The notes below the pieces were generated by a model. It saw nothing but the letters and a program-made list of their open reading frames with translations, was not told where the DNA came from and ran no database searches. The position numbers and the translations under genes are program-made. Of a stretch of 64,000 bases of DNA, positions 21,055-33,728 are shown in pieces (the first letter of the stretch is position 1; every line of letters starts with the position of its first letter). Origin of the DNA: Proales similis (Eukaryota > Rotifera > Eurotatoria > Ploima > Proalidae); the NCBI GenBank assembly GCA_019059635.1, contig JAGVRJ010000002.1, positions 1,116,001 to 1,180,000 on the forward strand. Reading direction: 5' to 3'.

Positions 21055-21939
21055 ATGAAATCATGGATGAAGCATCTTCCTGACGATCTCCTGCTCAGTA
21101 GACTGACTATACCTGGCACACATAACTCGGCTGCATTCAGCTGCAACCTATTCGCCAAGTGTCAAACAGCCAGTATAGAAGAGCAGCTCGAGTTCGGAGT
21201 TCGCTTTTTCGACTTGCGTTGTCGTCATATAAATGATCGCTTTCAACTTCATCATGGCCTGACGAGACTCGGACTAGACTTTGGCCGGCAGCTCCTACCC
21301 AAGCTGGTTGCCTTTCTCAGACGAAATCCACACGAATGCATACTGGTTCTTATCTCGCCCGAGTACAAGCCGAGTCAAAACAAGCTCAAATTTCACGAGG
21401 TTTTCCTCAGCCAGATAGACCCCTCTGAATGGTATCTGGGCCATGATTGTCCTAGACTGGGCCAAGCCCGCGGCAAGATTGTTCTATTGCGACGATTCTT
21501 CTCACCTGTCCGTCCGCTCGGCATCGACATGTCCGGATGGCAGGACAGTCAAACGTTCAGAATCTGCAATCATCCGACATTGGCCTTTCACGTGCAAGAC
21601 GTTTACCGCGCAACTGTTTGGCAAAAGACGGCTCTTGTCGATCAGATATTTGAATTCGCTTCGTCAAGTGGCGATCAATCCTGTTGGATAATCAACTACA
21701 CGAGCGGAACAAACTGGTCCAAGCTGCAGCCGCCGAAAATATTCGCCTGGAAACTGAATGGCCACATAAGCAAGAGAGTGAAGCAACTCGAGCCTTGTCG
21801 GCCCTACGGCATTCTTATAATGGACTTTGTCACCCAACAGGTGGTCATGTCAGTATTGCAATTGAACTTTAAATTAGACCACAACAATTCAGCTGTGTCG
21901 GCGTCTGAGCCCAATTTTAATATTTTAGGCGAACATTAG
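21055..21939 (+). CDS. Bacterial-type phosphatidylinositol-specific phospholipase C (PLC-X domain)
   Basis: One exon, 294 residues, start ATG 21055 (MKSWMKHLPDD). The whole protein is one PLC-X barrel. IPGTHNSAAF and FQLHHGL carry the two histidines expected for general acid/base catalysis, and FGVRFFDLRCR, RGKIVLLRR and YGILIMDFV follow in family order. Overall pattern and length fit the small, Ca-independent bacterial-type enzymes better than the multi-domain eukaryotic PLCs. The predicted reaction is cleavage of phosphatidylinositol, and possibly release of GPI anchors. No signal peptide is visible, so it would act inside the cell unless an upstream exon exists. An AATAAA follows at 21954. 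It could also be called a PLCXD-like protein. Confidence 0.8.
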   Translation: MKSWMKHLPDDLLLSRLTIPGTHNSAAFSCNLFAKCQTASIEEQLEFGVRFFDLRCRHINDRFQLHHGLTRLGLDFGRQLLPKLVAFLRRNPHECILVLISPEYKPSQNKLKFHEVFLSQIDPSEWYLGHDCPRLGQARGKIVLLRRFFSPVRPLGIDMSGWQDSQTFRICNHPTLAFHVQDVYRATVWQKTALVDQIFEFASSSGDQSCWIINYTSGTNWSKLQPPKIFAWKLNGHISKRVKQLEPCRPYGILIMDFVTQQVVMSVLQLNFKLDHNNSAVSASEPNFNILGEH

Positions 21940-21953
21940 GCTGAGTAAAAGTC

Positions 21954-21959
21954 AATAAA
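21954..21959 (+). other. Poly(A) signal of the PI-PLC gene
   Basis: AATAAA 15 bases after the stop codon. Confidence 0.65.
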
Positions 21960-22223
21960 GCAATCTAAACGTTTTCTTTTAATTTCCCTGTTTTCCTCTC
22001 GGTCCGATGTGAACTTGAATTTTGTTCAAGCGTTTCGTTCATTGCTCTACTAATAAGGCAAAGACAAATTCGAAAACCTTTTCTGAGAGCGAGTCTATTG
22101 CGCAGTATACAAACATTCGACCTGATTCAATACACACACACACACAATTTACCCGCGTCCGTATTGTAAAATTGAACAGAATCTGCGCAAATAATTTTCA
22201 AGATCAGAAATTAGAGGGGAAAA

Positions 22224-23514
22224 ATGTTGATGCGAACACTGATAGCTCGGAGTGCGCAGTTCTGCACGATAAGGTAGACCAGATTGAGTGCAATCCGCTG
22301 CTCTAGCGAGAAAGACTTTATGTTTGTTGTGTTCTGAAAGCTCAAGCTCATGCCAGTCGAAGCGTGCAATTTCAAATCTGTCACATCACATTCACACCGA
22401 AGCGACGAGATTCTATTCTGACAGCGAGCCGAGAGGAGGCATGAAAATGGACGTGAAAAGCGTCCTGCTCAACTTGAACAAGCAAAAGCCAAGCAATGCA
22501 TACACAATCTACGTCAAACAGAATTACCAAGAGTTTGTCTCGCAGAATCCGGGTAAAATTTGCCTGCGCTCATGAGCTCATCTTTTGGAATAACTGCATG
22601 CGGGTCGTTTCAGAGATACCATTCAATGAACGCTTTGGTCAACTGGGCAAGAAGTGGCGCGACATGTCGTTCGACCAGAAACTGGTCTGCTGCTGCTCTT
22701 TTCACCTCTTTATTTTGCGAACTTGAAAGCGAATAATTTTTTCTCAACCGTGCAGCCGTTTCTCAATTTGGCAGAGAGCAATCGCAAAGAGAAGACCGAC
22801 GAGATCAAGCAGCTCTACTCAAGCATAACAAAAGAAGAAATAAAACGATTAGAGCACGAGATTACCCAAGAGAGAGCGAATCGCCGCAAAAAGCTAAAAG
22901 AGCTTCGGCACCGAAAAGTAAAGCGCGACTAGCTGCAGCCGCCAAGACGAACGCTCGCTTAACTTGACATTGTCTAGCTCCAAACCAAGCATAACAAGCC
23001 TAAGCGGCCGCCGACTTCTTACGGTCTATTTTTGAAGAGTCTGGATCGTGGAGACGCGCCCCTCACAGTGAGCTTGATTGACTCGTGCTTGCCAATTCAT
23101 CGATTGCCTCGACTCTCTGTGCCTTAGGAATTTTCCAAAGGAGCCAGTCACAAATGGAAAGCGCTGCCCGTGCAAGAAAAAGAAGTAAATCGCACGGATC
23201 AGAATAGAAAAGAAGACGATTGCTAAAATGAGATTTGAACGAAGAGATTCGAGCAAGAGGCAAAACGCATGAAAGAAGATTATCAAAAAGAGCTTCTTGC
23301 CTGGGAGAGCCGCATGGTTTTGGAAGGCAACGGTAGCCTCGTGCGAAATGTCTATCGAAACAAAATCAGAAAAGAGCTCGGCATGCCGATTGAGAAGCAG
23401 AGCAAAAAGGCCAAGCCAACGAAAAGCAAACGGCAAGTCGGCAAAAAGTTGAAAAATCGCCAGAAAACGGTTGGCAAGGACAACAAATTGAGAACTACTG
23501 CCCGCGAACTATAA
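22224..23514 (+). CDS. TFAM: Mitochondrial transcription factor A, two HMG boxes
   Basis: Seven exons: 22224-22273, 22341-22552, 22614-22684, 22756-22917, 22978-23067, 23128-23184 and 23245-23514 (912 bases, 303 aa). Exon 1 and the start of exon 2 give an Arg/Ser-rich presequence (MLMRTLIARSAQFC) fit for mitochondrial import. HMG box A is KPSNAYTIYVKQNYQEF then FGQLGKKWRDM. Box B starts KPKRPPTSYGLFLKSL and continues SHKWKAL, KRMKEDYQKELLAWESRM. This two-box order with a short linker and a basic tail is that of TFAM, which packages mitochondrial DNA and starts its transcription. The introns are 45-67 bases apart from the exons' clear reading frame; the box B exons are open only when these are removed, so the gene is invisible to simple ORF search. 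Confidence 0.88.
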
Positions 23515-24006
23515 AATCATTTGTCATTAAACCTTTAAAGTGAACAAGAATGTCGAAAAGCGAAATAAGAAATTGCCAGTGTACAATCTTGGTTTCTGTT
23601 TTACCGCTTCATCTGGGCCGGGAAGATGGAATTTGGCGAATATTCAGCAGGCATTGCATTTATTTTTGATGCAGACAAAGTGACGGACGCGTCGCTGTCT
23701 AATTATTCGGGTAGTCAGCGAAATCTATTTATTGCATTTGAAAGATTTGGAGTCATAATGAGTGAAAGCCGACGATGGAGAAACGTTCATAAAGAGGCAT
23801 TTATTCACCCACCACCATACGCGCGCGCACACACACATACATACTCCATAACACACACACACACACATAGAAAGGCCACATAGCCCCACGTAAATAGGGG
23901 AGCTTCGGCCGAAACTATTTCAAATAATTATTTGCATCGCGCGAGCACATTCGGTCGTCACGGTCGCCCGTCCTAAACTCATCTCCTCAACGTTCAGATA
24001 GGTGGC
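23515..24006. other. Spacer between TFAM and first RING gene
   Basis: Contains an interrupted AC/CG repeat at 23821-23868. An acceptor-like CGTTCAG ends at 23997, nine bases before the next ATG. Confidence 0.5.
23821..23868. repeat. Compound GC/AC dinucleotide repeat
   Basis: GCGCGC followed by two (AC)n runs, in the spacer. Confidence 0.8.
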
Positions 24007-25973
24007 ATGGGCGACGAGCTATCGCAAGCAGTTGGTGGAAGTGTGGCCGAGACGACGGCTCTATACCCGCCCGGACCATCGAGCAGAGCCAACGACCCTG
24101 GGCCTACCAGACTCGGCTACTGCCACGCCTGCAAAAAGAGCAGCAACATCGAGACGAGCACCTTCACCTGCACCCATTGCTGCAGTAGCTTTGTCGAGCT
24201 TTCAGAGCCATTCGCGCTCTCGTCGCACACAGACATGCCCGCTGAGCGTTTAAGAAACGGAGAAGAGCATCTACGCCCAAGGGAGAGTCCCAGGAGGCTG
24301 AGAAATCCTAACGAGGCCCGATGGAGTCGGCCTTCATCGCAGGTATGACATTGCCTCACTTGACCAATGAAAATCTCAACATTTCTAAACGCGCTTCAAG
24401 TTCATGCGGCCGTTTATTACCACACTTCATCCGTTCATGGTACCGGCGCCCAGTTCGGTTGACAATCCGCCACCGCTGCCGCCATCAACCACGTCTAGAA
24501 TCGAGATGGCCAACTCGTGGGCAGATTGGCCGACGCAAGCGAGCGACCTGGAATCGGCCGGCAACGAGCGGCCAACGCCCGCATTCGCTCGTTTACTATT
24601 GAGCTCCAATTCGTTGCGTAACTTTTACTCTCAAAGCCGACTGAGGCCGACATTGGAAAGCGAAGCAGAGGCCAATCCGTCGGATCGTGCCACACCGTAT
24701 CGTGTTCAATTCAGGACGCCGTCGTTCAGATTTGTCGATCTACTCGAAGAGAGCGAAGTGTCCAACTATTACAGCGAGATAATCATCTCAACTGTGAGTG
24801 TCTGATCAAAGTCAATGAACACAGGCGCGCAGTAGCTAAACTATTCTCCTTTTTTTTTTTTAACTCGCAGCTTCTTAATCAACTCCGAAATACGAATCGC
24901 GGAGTGCCGCCGGCCAGCAACTCTCAGATTCAGCAGCTGCCACTAGTTACAATTGGACAAAGTCACATAGGTAGGAGCGATAACGCCCGAAACGGCGCAA
25001 ATTCCAATCAATTGAAACGTTGTCGTTTTCAAGATGACAGCTGCCAATGTACAATTTGCATGGAAGCGTTCACCCTTAACGAATCAGTAAAGCAAATGCC
25101 GTGTAACCATTTGTACCACGATCACTGTCTAAGTCAGTGGCTTCGAATTGTGAGCATTTTGCAAATCAATTTTGTCGCACATTCAGAGGCTAATTCGCTT
25201 TTTAACGTTTATGCGACTGACAGCATGCGACATGTCCGGTGTGTAGGAACAAGTTGGCCGAGCCGAGCGAAGAGGAAAGACGTCGTGAGGGGTCGGGCGA
25301 GTCAGATTTTTTCGGAATGCTTCTCGGAGAAGAGCTGGTCACGGCCTCGTCGCATCCGATTGCAGCGTCGTCAGACGGCGAGGTTCTCAACAATCCAGTA
25401 GCCGAAAGGGTCGACGCGGACCAGTCACGTTCTGAGCTTGCTCGTCGCGCTCGTCACCTTAGACCAATATTTCTCTCAACTCACATGCACTCGAGCGGAC
25501 TCGACACGGCCCCTTTTAATCCGATACTGATTTCGCGCCGTTCACAAGCTCTCTCATCTCGTGCAACTCAGACTCCGAGCGCAGCGGAAACAAACGCGTC
25601 CGCCCCTCGTCCGGACAGGCGGTGTCCTCATCAGCGATCAATGCTACAAGCGCTTCGTTCCAGAATCTTGCTGAGCAGTCGAATCACACAGACGGACAGT
25701 ATAGCGGAGTCAAATCACGAGGCGCACTCAGCCACAGAGCGACGAGCGAGCAAGCACCGACTGGCCGGTTCTGAACCTGCCGCTGCCGGTTCGTCCTCGT
25801 CCACATTTCTTCAGGCCGCCTCAGGCACTATTCTCGAGCGGGTGCCTCAAGTGGCCTCGTCTGGCGAGCATGGAGACAACGACGTCATCGAGATTTACGC
25901 CAACGATGCAAACAGCATATCCTCGAGAGCTAGCAATGAGCCTGCTGTCAAGAAACGTCGCACATCGCGATAG
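24007..25973 (+). CDS. RING-H2 E3 ubiquitin ligase, RNF126/RNF115-like, divergent tandem copy
   Basis: Exons 24007-24342, 24401-24793, 24871-25149 and 25224-25973 give 585 residues. Near residue 38 is a four-cysteine zinc ribbon (YCHACKK ... FTCTHCCSSFVEL) like the N-terminal zinc finger that lets RNF126 bind BAG6. At about residue 316 comes a RING-H2 finger: CTICMEAF, PCNHLYHDHCLSQWL, then HATCPVCRNK after an intron that splits the finger. The family ubiquitinates mislocalised and other client proteins. The C-terminal 240 residues are Ser/Arg-rich and disordered; the usual family length is near 310, so this copy is much longer. It lies next to a closer RNF126 homologue and looks like its fast-evolving duplicate. 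Confidence 0.85.
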
Positions 25974-27059
25974 GGACTTTTTTTTTTTATTTCTCTACAC
26001 ACGCTTACAAACTGCTGTATGTCATCATCACTATCATTCAATAATCTAATTTAATACAAGAACCCGTTGCCACTTGTCTGTTGGCACAAATGTCTTATCT
26101 TTACCGTCGTCAAGCTCAGAGCCGCTGCTCGGCATTCTCTATTAAGTGTTTCCACAACCAACTCATCTTGTTGGCCACCAACTCTCTTTCTGTCTCCACA
26201 TGCTCTGTCTATATGCGCCATCTCTATACCCATTGCTCGTCTCTTTCCTTGCAATTCTTCTACTCAGTCAGTCATACATTCGATCTTTTTACCTTTCTAC
26301 ATTTACTTCTGTATCCGATTATGCGTCTCTAAACCTTCACAATCTATTTATTCTCTTTTTTTTTTCTTTAATTCTCAGTTGTCCATCTCCCCTGGCTTCT
26401 TGATTGCAATTTGCACTCTTTCAACTCTCTTTGTTCATTTTGTTCTTCTCTTCTTTGTCTTATTCTTGCTCTCTTTTTTTTTTAATTTAGCCTTACTTTT
26501 TTATTACGATCATTTTTATTTACGTGTCTCTGTTTGATCGACAATAACATTATCCAAGAAAGAAAGACCAAATCAAATAAAACAGCTCGACTTTGTTCTT
26601 TTCCTAAATCCTCCTTTTTTCCGCCAAGACCTCCGATTTCCGCATCTAGCAGGGCAGAGGCGATTAGGCGCCCTCAAGCCGGCTTCGGTTTAGATTGCCG
26701 CGCGCCATTCATCTCTCTCGTCGGCCATCTTTTTTACTCATTTTCTTTTGTTGATAGAAACTTCGAGATAGAATGTTGGAGAATTAAAACAGAATTTTTC
26801 GGGCATGTTACGAATATTAAGCATTCAAACTTGCAAGACATGTAAAAGCACACGCACACCAATCGGCAAGCACACAGAGACACATTAGTCGGCCCCGCTC
26901 GCTTGCATTTGCATTCATTCGTCAAGTCATGCATTTTACTTTATGCCGCTTATTCACTGCGCACGGCATGGTCGTTGGACGATCTAAGAGCGCCCTCTTT
27001 TTAGAGACGGCTCAATTTGTTCATGCGAAATATTTACGCATTTGCGTGCCTATTTAGAT
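25974..27059. other. T-rich spacer between the two RING genes
   Basis: Long pyrimidine-rich tracts (25978-25990, 26340-26370, 26450-26530). A 156-codon open frame here is low-complexity and not a credible protein. TATTTAG at 27051-27057 is acceptor-like, two bases before the next ATG. Confidence 0.5.
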
Positions 27060-28108
27060 ATGAGCGATCCGAACCAAGAGCATACGGGTGACGGCAGCAG
27101 CGAAAGGAGACCAGGCGTCGACCATGCGCCTGAGCAAACGCAAAACCGAATCGGTTTCTGTCATCAATGCGACCGACAAGTTCCGATCGACATGATTCAC
27201 TATGCATGCAGCCAGTGCGGAGGCGGTTTCATAGAACTGTTCGATTCTGATTCGAATCAGTCAGCCCAAGAACGACAAACTCCATTTGCACCCGGCGGAG
27301 GCCTATTCCCATTTCTTCTTCAGCAGTTGGCACGCAACAATGATCCGAGTAGTTTTCTAGGTCCTCCGCTAGTCGAGGTGAGACTGAGAGGCAATCGGCC
27401 AAGTGGCAGCGAAGTGCCGTCTCAAGCAGGGCCGATGGGGCATTCACGAGTTCAACTGCTTGTTCCCGGCCAGCAGTTCGACCTCTATGGCGTCATAAAC
27501 AGTGTGGTATCCGATCTTCTTGATCCAAATCGACAGAACAATCCGCAATTTCAAGCTCCGCCACTGCGAATGTTTCAATTACACGGCGACATGAGAGACT
27601 ATGCGTGGGGCGCGGGTGGTCTCGATTCGATAATCACACAGCTGCTGAATCAGCTCGAGAACACAGGACCACCGCCGGCTTCTCAAGACCAAATTAAAAA
27701 TTTGCCCGATGTAAGAATAGATCAGGGTCTGGTCGAGGCCGGCTCCCAGTGTGCCATATGCATGGACGACTTCAAGCTGGACGAAAGCGCCAAACGACTG
27801 CCGTGCAGGCACATGTTCCACGAGAGCTGCATAGCCGAATGGCTCAAAAGGGTAGGCCATCTTCTCAAAGACGACCGTCGTCGACTCTGCTTAATGCTTG
27901 TTGGTTTGATCCACGTCAGCACGGAACTTGCCCGGTGTGCCGCAAGAACCTGAGCGGCGAGGACACTTCACAACGAGAGTACGTCCGGCCAGCTGACAAC
28001 GCAACGCCCTCTTCGGGCGAGACTCCGCGGCCGTCAACTTCGGACAACAGCCAAAGTCAACACAGTGAAGGCCAACATCGAGATTACTATGAGCCCGATT
28101 TCGACTGA
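27060..28108 (+). CDS. RING-H2 E3 ubiquitin ligase, RNF126/RNF115 homologue
   Basis: Two exons, 27060-27851 and 27920-28108, give 326 residues, close to the length of RNF126 and RNF115. The N-terminal zinc ribbon reads FCHQCDRQ ... YACSQCGGGFIEL. The RING-H2 is QCAICMDDF, PCRHMFHESCIAEWL, then HGTCPVCRKNL. The sole intron interrupts the RING between the second histidine/cysteine group and CPVC, exactly where the intron lies in the upstream paralogue, so the two genes share ancestry. The ELFDSDS after the zinc ribbon and the LLNQLENTGPPPA before the RING are also typical of the family. AATAAA at 28232 is the likely poly(A) signal. Confidence 0.93.
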
Positions 28109-28231
28109 TTTCGGCGCCCATTGTTGTATTTGAATACCGAGACGAAATAGAGAGAAAGCGAACGAGCGAGCGATTCCCAAAAATTTCAGTTCATTTTGGA
28201 GAAAGAGAAAATTATTTTACGAATTGTATAA

Positions 28232-28237
28232 AATAAA
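28232..28237 (+). other. Poly(A) signal of the second RING gene
   Basis: AATAAA about 125 bases after the stop and 105 bases before the DDX18 ATG. Confidence 0.6.
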
Positions 28238-28341
28238 GCACATTTCCATTTCTTTGCTAACAAACCGAAGCAAAATTCATCGGTGGAACAAAATTACCGA
28301 CACCAAGTGCCAGCAAGTGTCTAGAACGCGCGAGGGACGTA

Positions 28342-30185
28342 ATGCTCCGTCGAATTGTTTTCTCTTCTGCAGCCTCTGGCTCCTGTTTGGGCTGGTGTGC
28401 TGATCGCAAATCTAATCGCCGACGTCTAATGGTTGCGCAAAATAAAGGCAGAGCGATGGATGAGAAAAAGGAGTTTAGCTCATTGAGCGAAAAAGTGTCC
28501 GAGGCCACATTGAAAGCGATCGAAGAGATGGGCTTCAGCACCATGACCGAGATTCAGGCCAAAACAATCGAGCCGCTGCTCGAGGGCAAAGACGTCATGG
28601 GTGCTGCCAAGACCGGCAGCGGCAAGACACTTGCCTTCTTGGTGCCGATTGTAGAGTTGATGCACAAGCTGAAATTTATGCCTCGCAACGGCACTGGCGT
28701 TATAATCATCTCGCCGACTCGCGAGCTTTCCATGCAAACGTTCGGCGTTCTACAAGAACTGTTGAAGCATCACCATCAAACATACGGCCTCATAATGGGC
28801 GGCTCCAATCGAAAAGAAGAAGCAAAGAAATTGAGCAAAGGCGTCAACATTTTGGTGGCCACTCCGGGCCGACTTCTTGACCATCTTCAAGTAAATTCTT
28901 TTTTTTTTTTCGCTGCGCTGCTCGCCGTCCTGACTGATTGACCTAAAATCTCGACTAGAACACTGAAGATTTCTTGTACAAAAATTTGCAGTGCCTGGTA
29001 ATCGACGAAGCCGACTGCATATTGAACATTGGCTTCGAAGAAGAAATGAAACAGATTCTCAAAATCCTTCCAAGTAAGGGACACTTCACGACTAAATTGC
29101 ACGATTGATTCTAAACAAACGCAATTCGAACAGAAAAACGTCAGACCGTTCTGTTCTCGGCCACTCTATCGCCCAAAACAGACGATTTGGCCAAGCTGTC
29201 GTTTAAGAAAGAGCCGATCTACATCGGAATAGACGATAACAAGGACGAGGCAACGGCAGAAGGCCTCGAGCAGGGCTATGTGATTGTTCCGTCCGAGAAG
29301 CGCTTTCTCCTTCTCTTCTCGTTCTTGAAAAAGTATCGCAAAAAGAAGATCATGGTCTTTTTCAGCTCGTGCATGTCGGTCAAGTATCATCACGAGCTTC
29401 TGAACTACATCGATCTGCCAGTAATGTGCATTCACGGCAAACAAAAGCAAGCAAAACGCACACAGACATTCTTTCAATTCACCAACTCAGAGAGCGGCAT
29501 TCTGCTTTGCACGGACGTGGCCGCGCGCGGTCTCGACATTCCGCTCGTCGACTGGATTGTTCAATACGATCCGCCGGATGATCCCAAAGAGTACATTCAT
29601 CGAGTGGGCCGAACCGCCCGAGCTGGCTCTAGTGGCCACGCTTTGCTCATTCTCAGACCCGAAGAGCTTGGCTTCTTGCGCTTTCTTAAACAAGCCAAAG
29701 TTTCTCTCAACGAGTTTGAATTTTCCTGGTCGAAAATCGCCGACATTGGCTCGCAGGTTGGTGCTCGCTGTCCCGCTTGGTCTCGCTCTGTCCTAAATAT
29801 TCTCTGGTGGCAATTCTCAGCTGGAAAAGCTGATCGAGAAGAACTACTTCCTTCACATGAGCGCCAAAGAAGCCTACAAGGCCTATATTAGAGCATATGC
29901 TAGTCACAGCATGAAAAGCGTCTACGACGTCAACACACTCGACCTGGCACAAGTGGGCAAAAGCTTTGGCTTCCGAGTGCCACCCTTTATCGATCTAGGT
30001 AAAAACGGTCGGACACTTGATGCAGCCACAAGATTGTTTCAAAAGCTTAAATCGTAGGTGTCTCGGCTGGCAAGAAAATGGCCGCGGCGCACAAACGCAA
30101 AATGCCGCTCATGTCGGACAAGAAAGCGAAAAAGGCCAAAATATTCAAGAATGTGTCAAAGGGCGGCCACAAGCCGAACGAATAA
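28342..30185 (+). CDS. DDX18: DEAD-box RNA helicase DDX18/Has1
   Basis: Exons 28342-28890, 28959-29073, 29134-29756, 29821-29998 and 30058-30185 (1593 bases, 530 aa; later starts at 28429 or 28456 are possible). The helicase motifs appear in order: Q motif before [21 protein letters not shown] (Walker A), [37 protein letters not shown] (DEAD), FSATLS (motif III), [33 protein letters not shown] and [30 protein letters not shown] and the C-terminal PPFIDL are specific to the DDX18/Has1 group, which acts in nucleolar pre-60S ribosome assembly. The N-terminus is much shorter than in human DDX18 (670 aa). The C-terminus is Lys-rich (nucleolar signal). The next gene starts 168 bases later. Confidence 0.95.
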
Positions 30186-30189
30186 TAAA
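30184..30189 (+). other. Poly(A) signal overlapping the DDX18 stop codon
   Basis: AATAAA begins inside the TAA stop (30183-30185), so the 3'UTR would be only some 15-30 bases long. Confidence 0.5.
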
Positions 30190-30352
30190 ATTTGTTCTTT
30201 GATCGAAAAAAAAGAGAAAAAAAAAATTCCACTCCGAAGTTCTCATTGTGTTTGGCTTTTTGTCGAGTTTTCCCAATCGCCGAGATTTGATGAACCTCGG
30301 CGAGCAGAATGCAAAGCAGCAAATTAAACTTTTCTCAGCATCTTGTTTGAGA

Positions 30353-32291
<1,939 letters not shown>

Positions 32292-32527
32292 GATTGTGAC
32301 CAACAATAAACTGATCTCAACACAATTCCTATTCCTTTCTCGTTTCCACTGGTCCCGCCTCAAGAGTTCTTTAGCCGAGAACATGAGAAGAGAAATCGTC
32401 TTAACAATGACATCGTGGCCGTCTAGCTATCTAATCTTTATTTGGTTCTTATCAATTATCTGCTTTGATTCATAAGTGTGAGTCTGTGACTGTGATTGCT
32501 AATGCGTTTTTAAATGTGAAGGTTCGT

Positions 32528-33102
32528 CTAGAATTTGCTCTTCTTCAATTCGATGCCGAGCTGAACCATTACACAGCGATTGCACCAAGTCGTTGCACAG
32601 CAATCCTCCAGAATAGAGCCCTTGATGGCGACGAAATAGTCAGAATAGTCAGAAAATGAAATTAAACGCCAAATGGCAATAAGCTGTTTACCTCGATTCC
32701 CCGCTCGGTTCTGATTCGAGTTCTCAGTGGAACAAGGCCACCGCACAGACAGGCGCAGCAGCTCTCTTTGGCATTCACAAACAAGCGAATTGAATAACAG
32801 GCGGGACAGAAGAAGGCGAACAAGCACTCGCCACAATCATCAAAGCAGCCGAACAGACTCGACTCCCAATCTTTTTTGGGTCCCGGCTGTTGAGTGATTG
32901 GACTTCCGTCATACACGTAAGAAGGCATGGTCCTTGTACAGAGCGATTTCAATGCAGGCAAATCAATAGAAAACACCAAAAGAGTTGGTCATGGTTACCC
33001 AGAGTTGGGGATGAAGGCTCCGTGAGCGGCAGATGGCAGTCCAACTGGTGCGTTGCCGGCGGGAGTGAGTGCTGGATAAATCTTTGGTTGTTGCTGGTTC
33101 AT
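32528..33102 (-). CDS. PLAC8/cornifelin-family Cys-rich protein
   Basis: Exons 33102-32999, 32932-32692 and 32620-32528 sum to 438 bases (145 aa). A Gln/Pro/Ala-rich head (MNQQQPKIYPALTPAGNAP) precedes a complete PLAC8 domain: DWESSLFGCFDDCGECLFAF, FCPACYSIRLF, the CCACLCGG segment, RTRIRTERGIEGSILEDCC and a closing NRCVMVQLGIEL. Cys-rich hydrophobic clusters fit membrane association. The biochemical role of the family is unsettled (cornifelin in cornified envelopes; related proteins affect metal transport or cell size). An in-frame extension upstream to 33267 is possible but not needed. The gene converges on PRMT3. Confidence 0.88.
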
Positions 33103-33728
33103 TTTTTCATGAAATTGCTTGTTTTGGAGGCTGCCAAGACGCCAGTGAATGATAGTCAGACAGGCGCTTTCTTGCCATTTTTCGCCGGGAATATTGATTG
33201 AATTTGATGTCAAATGATTAAGCGAATCGACATAAGCAGCTCGGATCGAATAAAATTCACAACTCAATTAGATTTGAGATGATTCTTGCCAAGGTTATCT
33301 GAGAAGCTAGCGACCGAGGATCCATCAGAAGGAGAGAAGAGGGAAAAGACAAACGCTCTCTTTAATTTCTTCTTTTCTTTTATTTGGTTTATGCAGGAAA
33401 AAAATCTCTCGCTTGTTTCTATTTGTTGGTTTTCAAATGAGAATTGGACAAAATGAATGAAAGAAAGAAGGAAAACAGGCGCGGTAGATTGCTTTTCTCT
33501 TTTTCAAATAATAAAAAAAATAATTTCCTCTTAAATGGATTGGATTTGGTTGAAATTGGGCGGCTTCAATTGAAGGTCTGGCTGCCTCGATCTCCCATGC
33601 CGGCAAGCAGAGCTCAAATTGAGCGTAAACGTATATTTCAACAAGAAATTTAATCCGTTTTGATTCGTTTATATGCATATGATGATGGCGTTGTTGGTTT
33701 AAATAGAAATAAAAATAAATAACGCGTT
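33103..33728. other. Spacer between PLAC8-like gene and UBR4 3' end
   Basis: Holds the PLAC8-like promoter and the UBR4 3'UTR. T- and A-rich; no supported gene. Confidence 0.4.

Noticed and set aside
23626-23883. 85-codon frame after TFAM
   Set aside because: Runs into an AC repeat (HTHTH...), so it is not a credible protein.
26067-26537. 156-codon frame between the RING genes
   Set aside because: Composed of F, L, S and C from pyrimidine tracts; no family resemblance and unlikely codon use.
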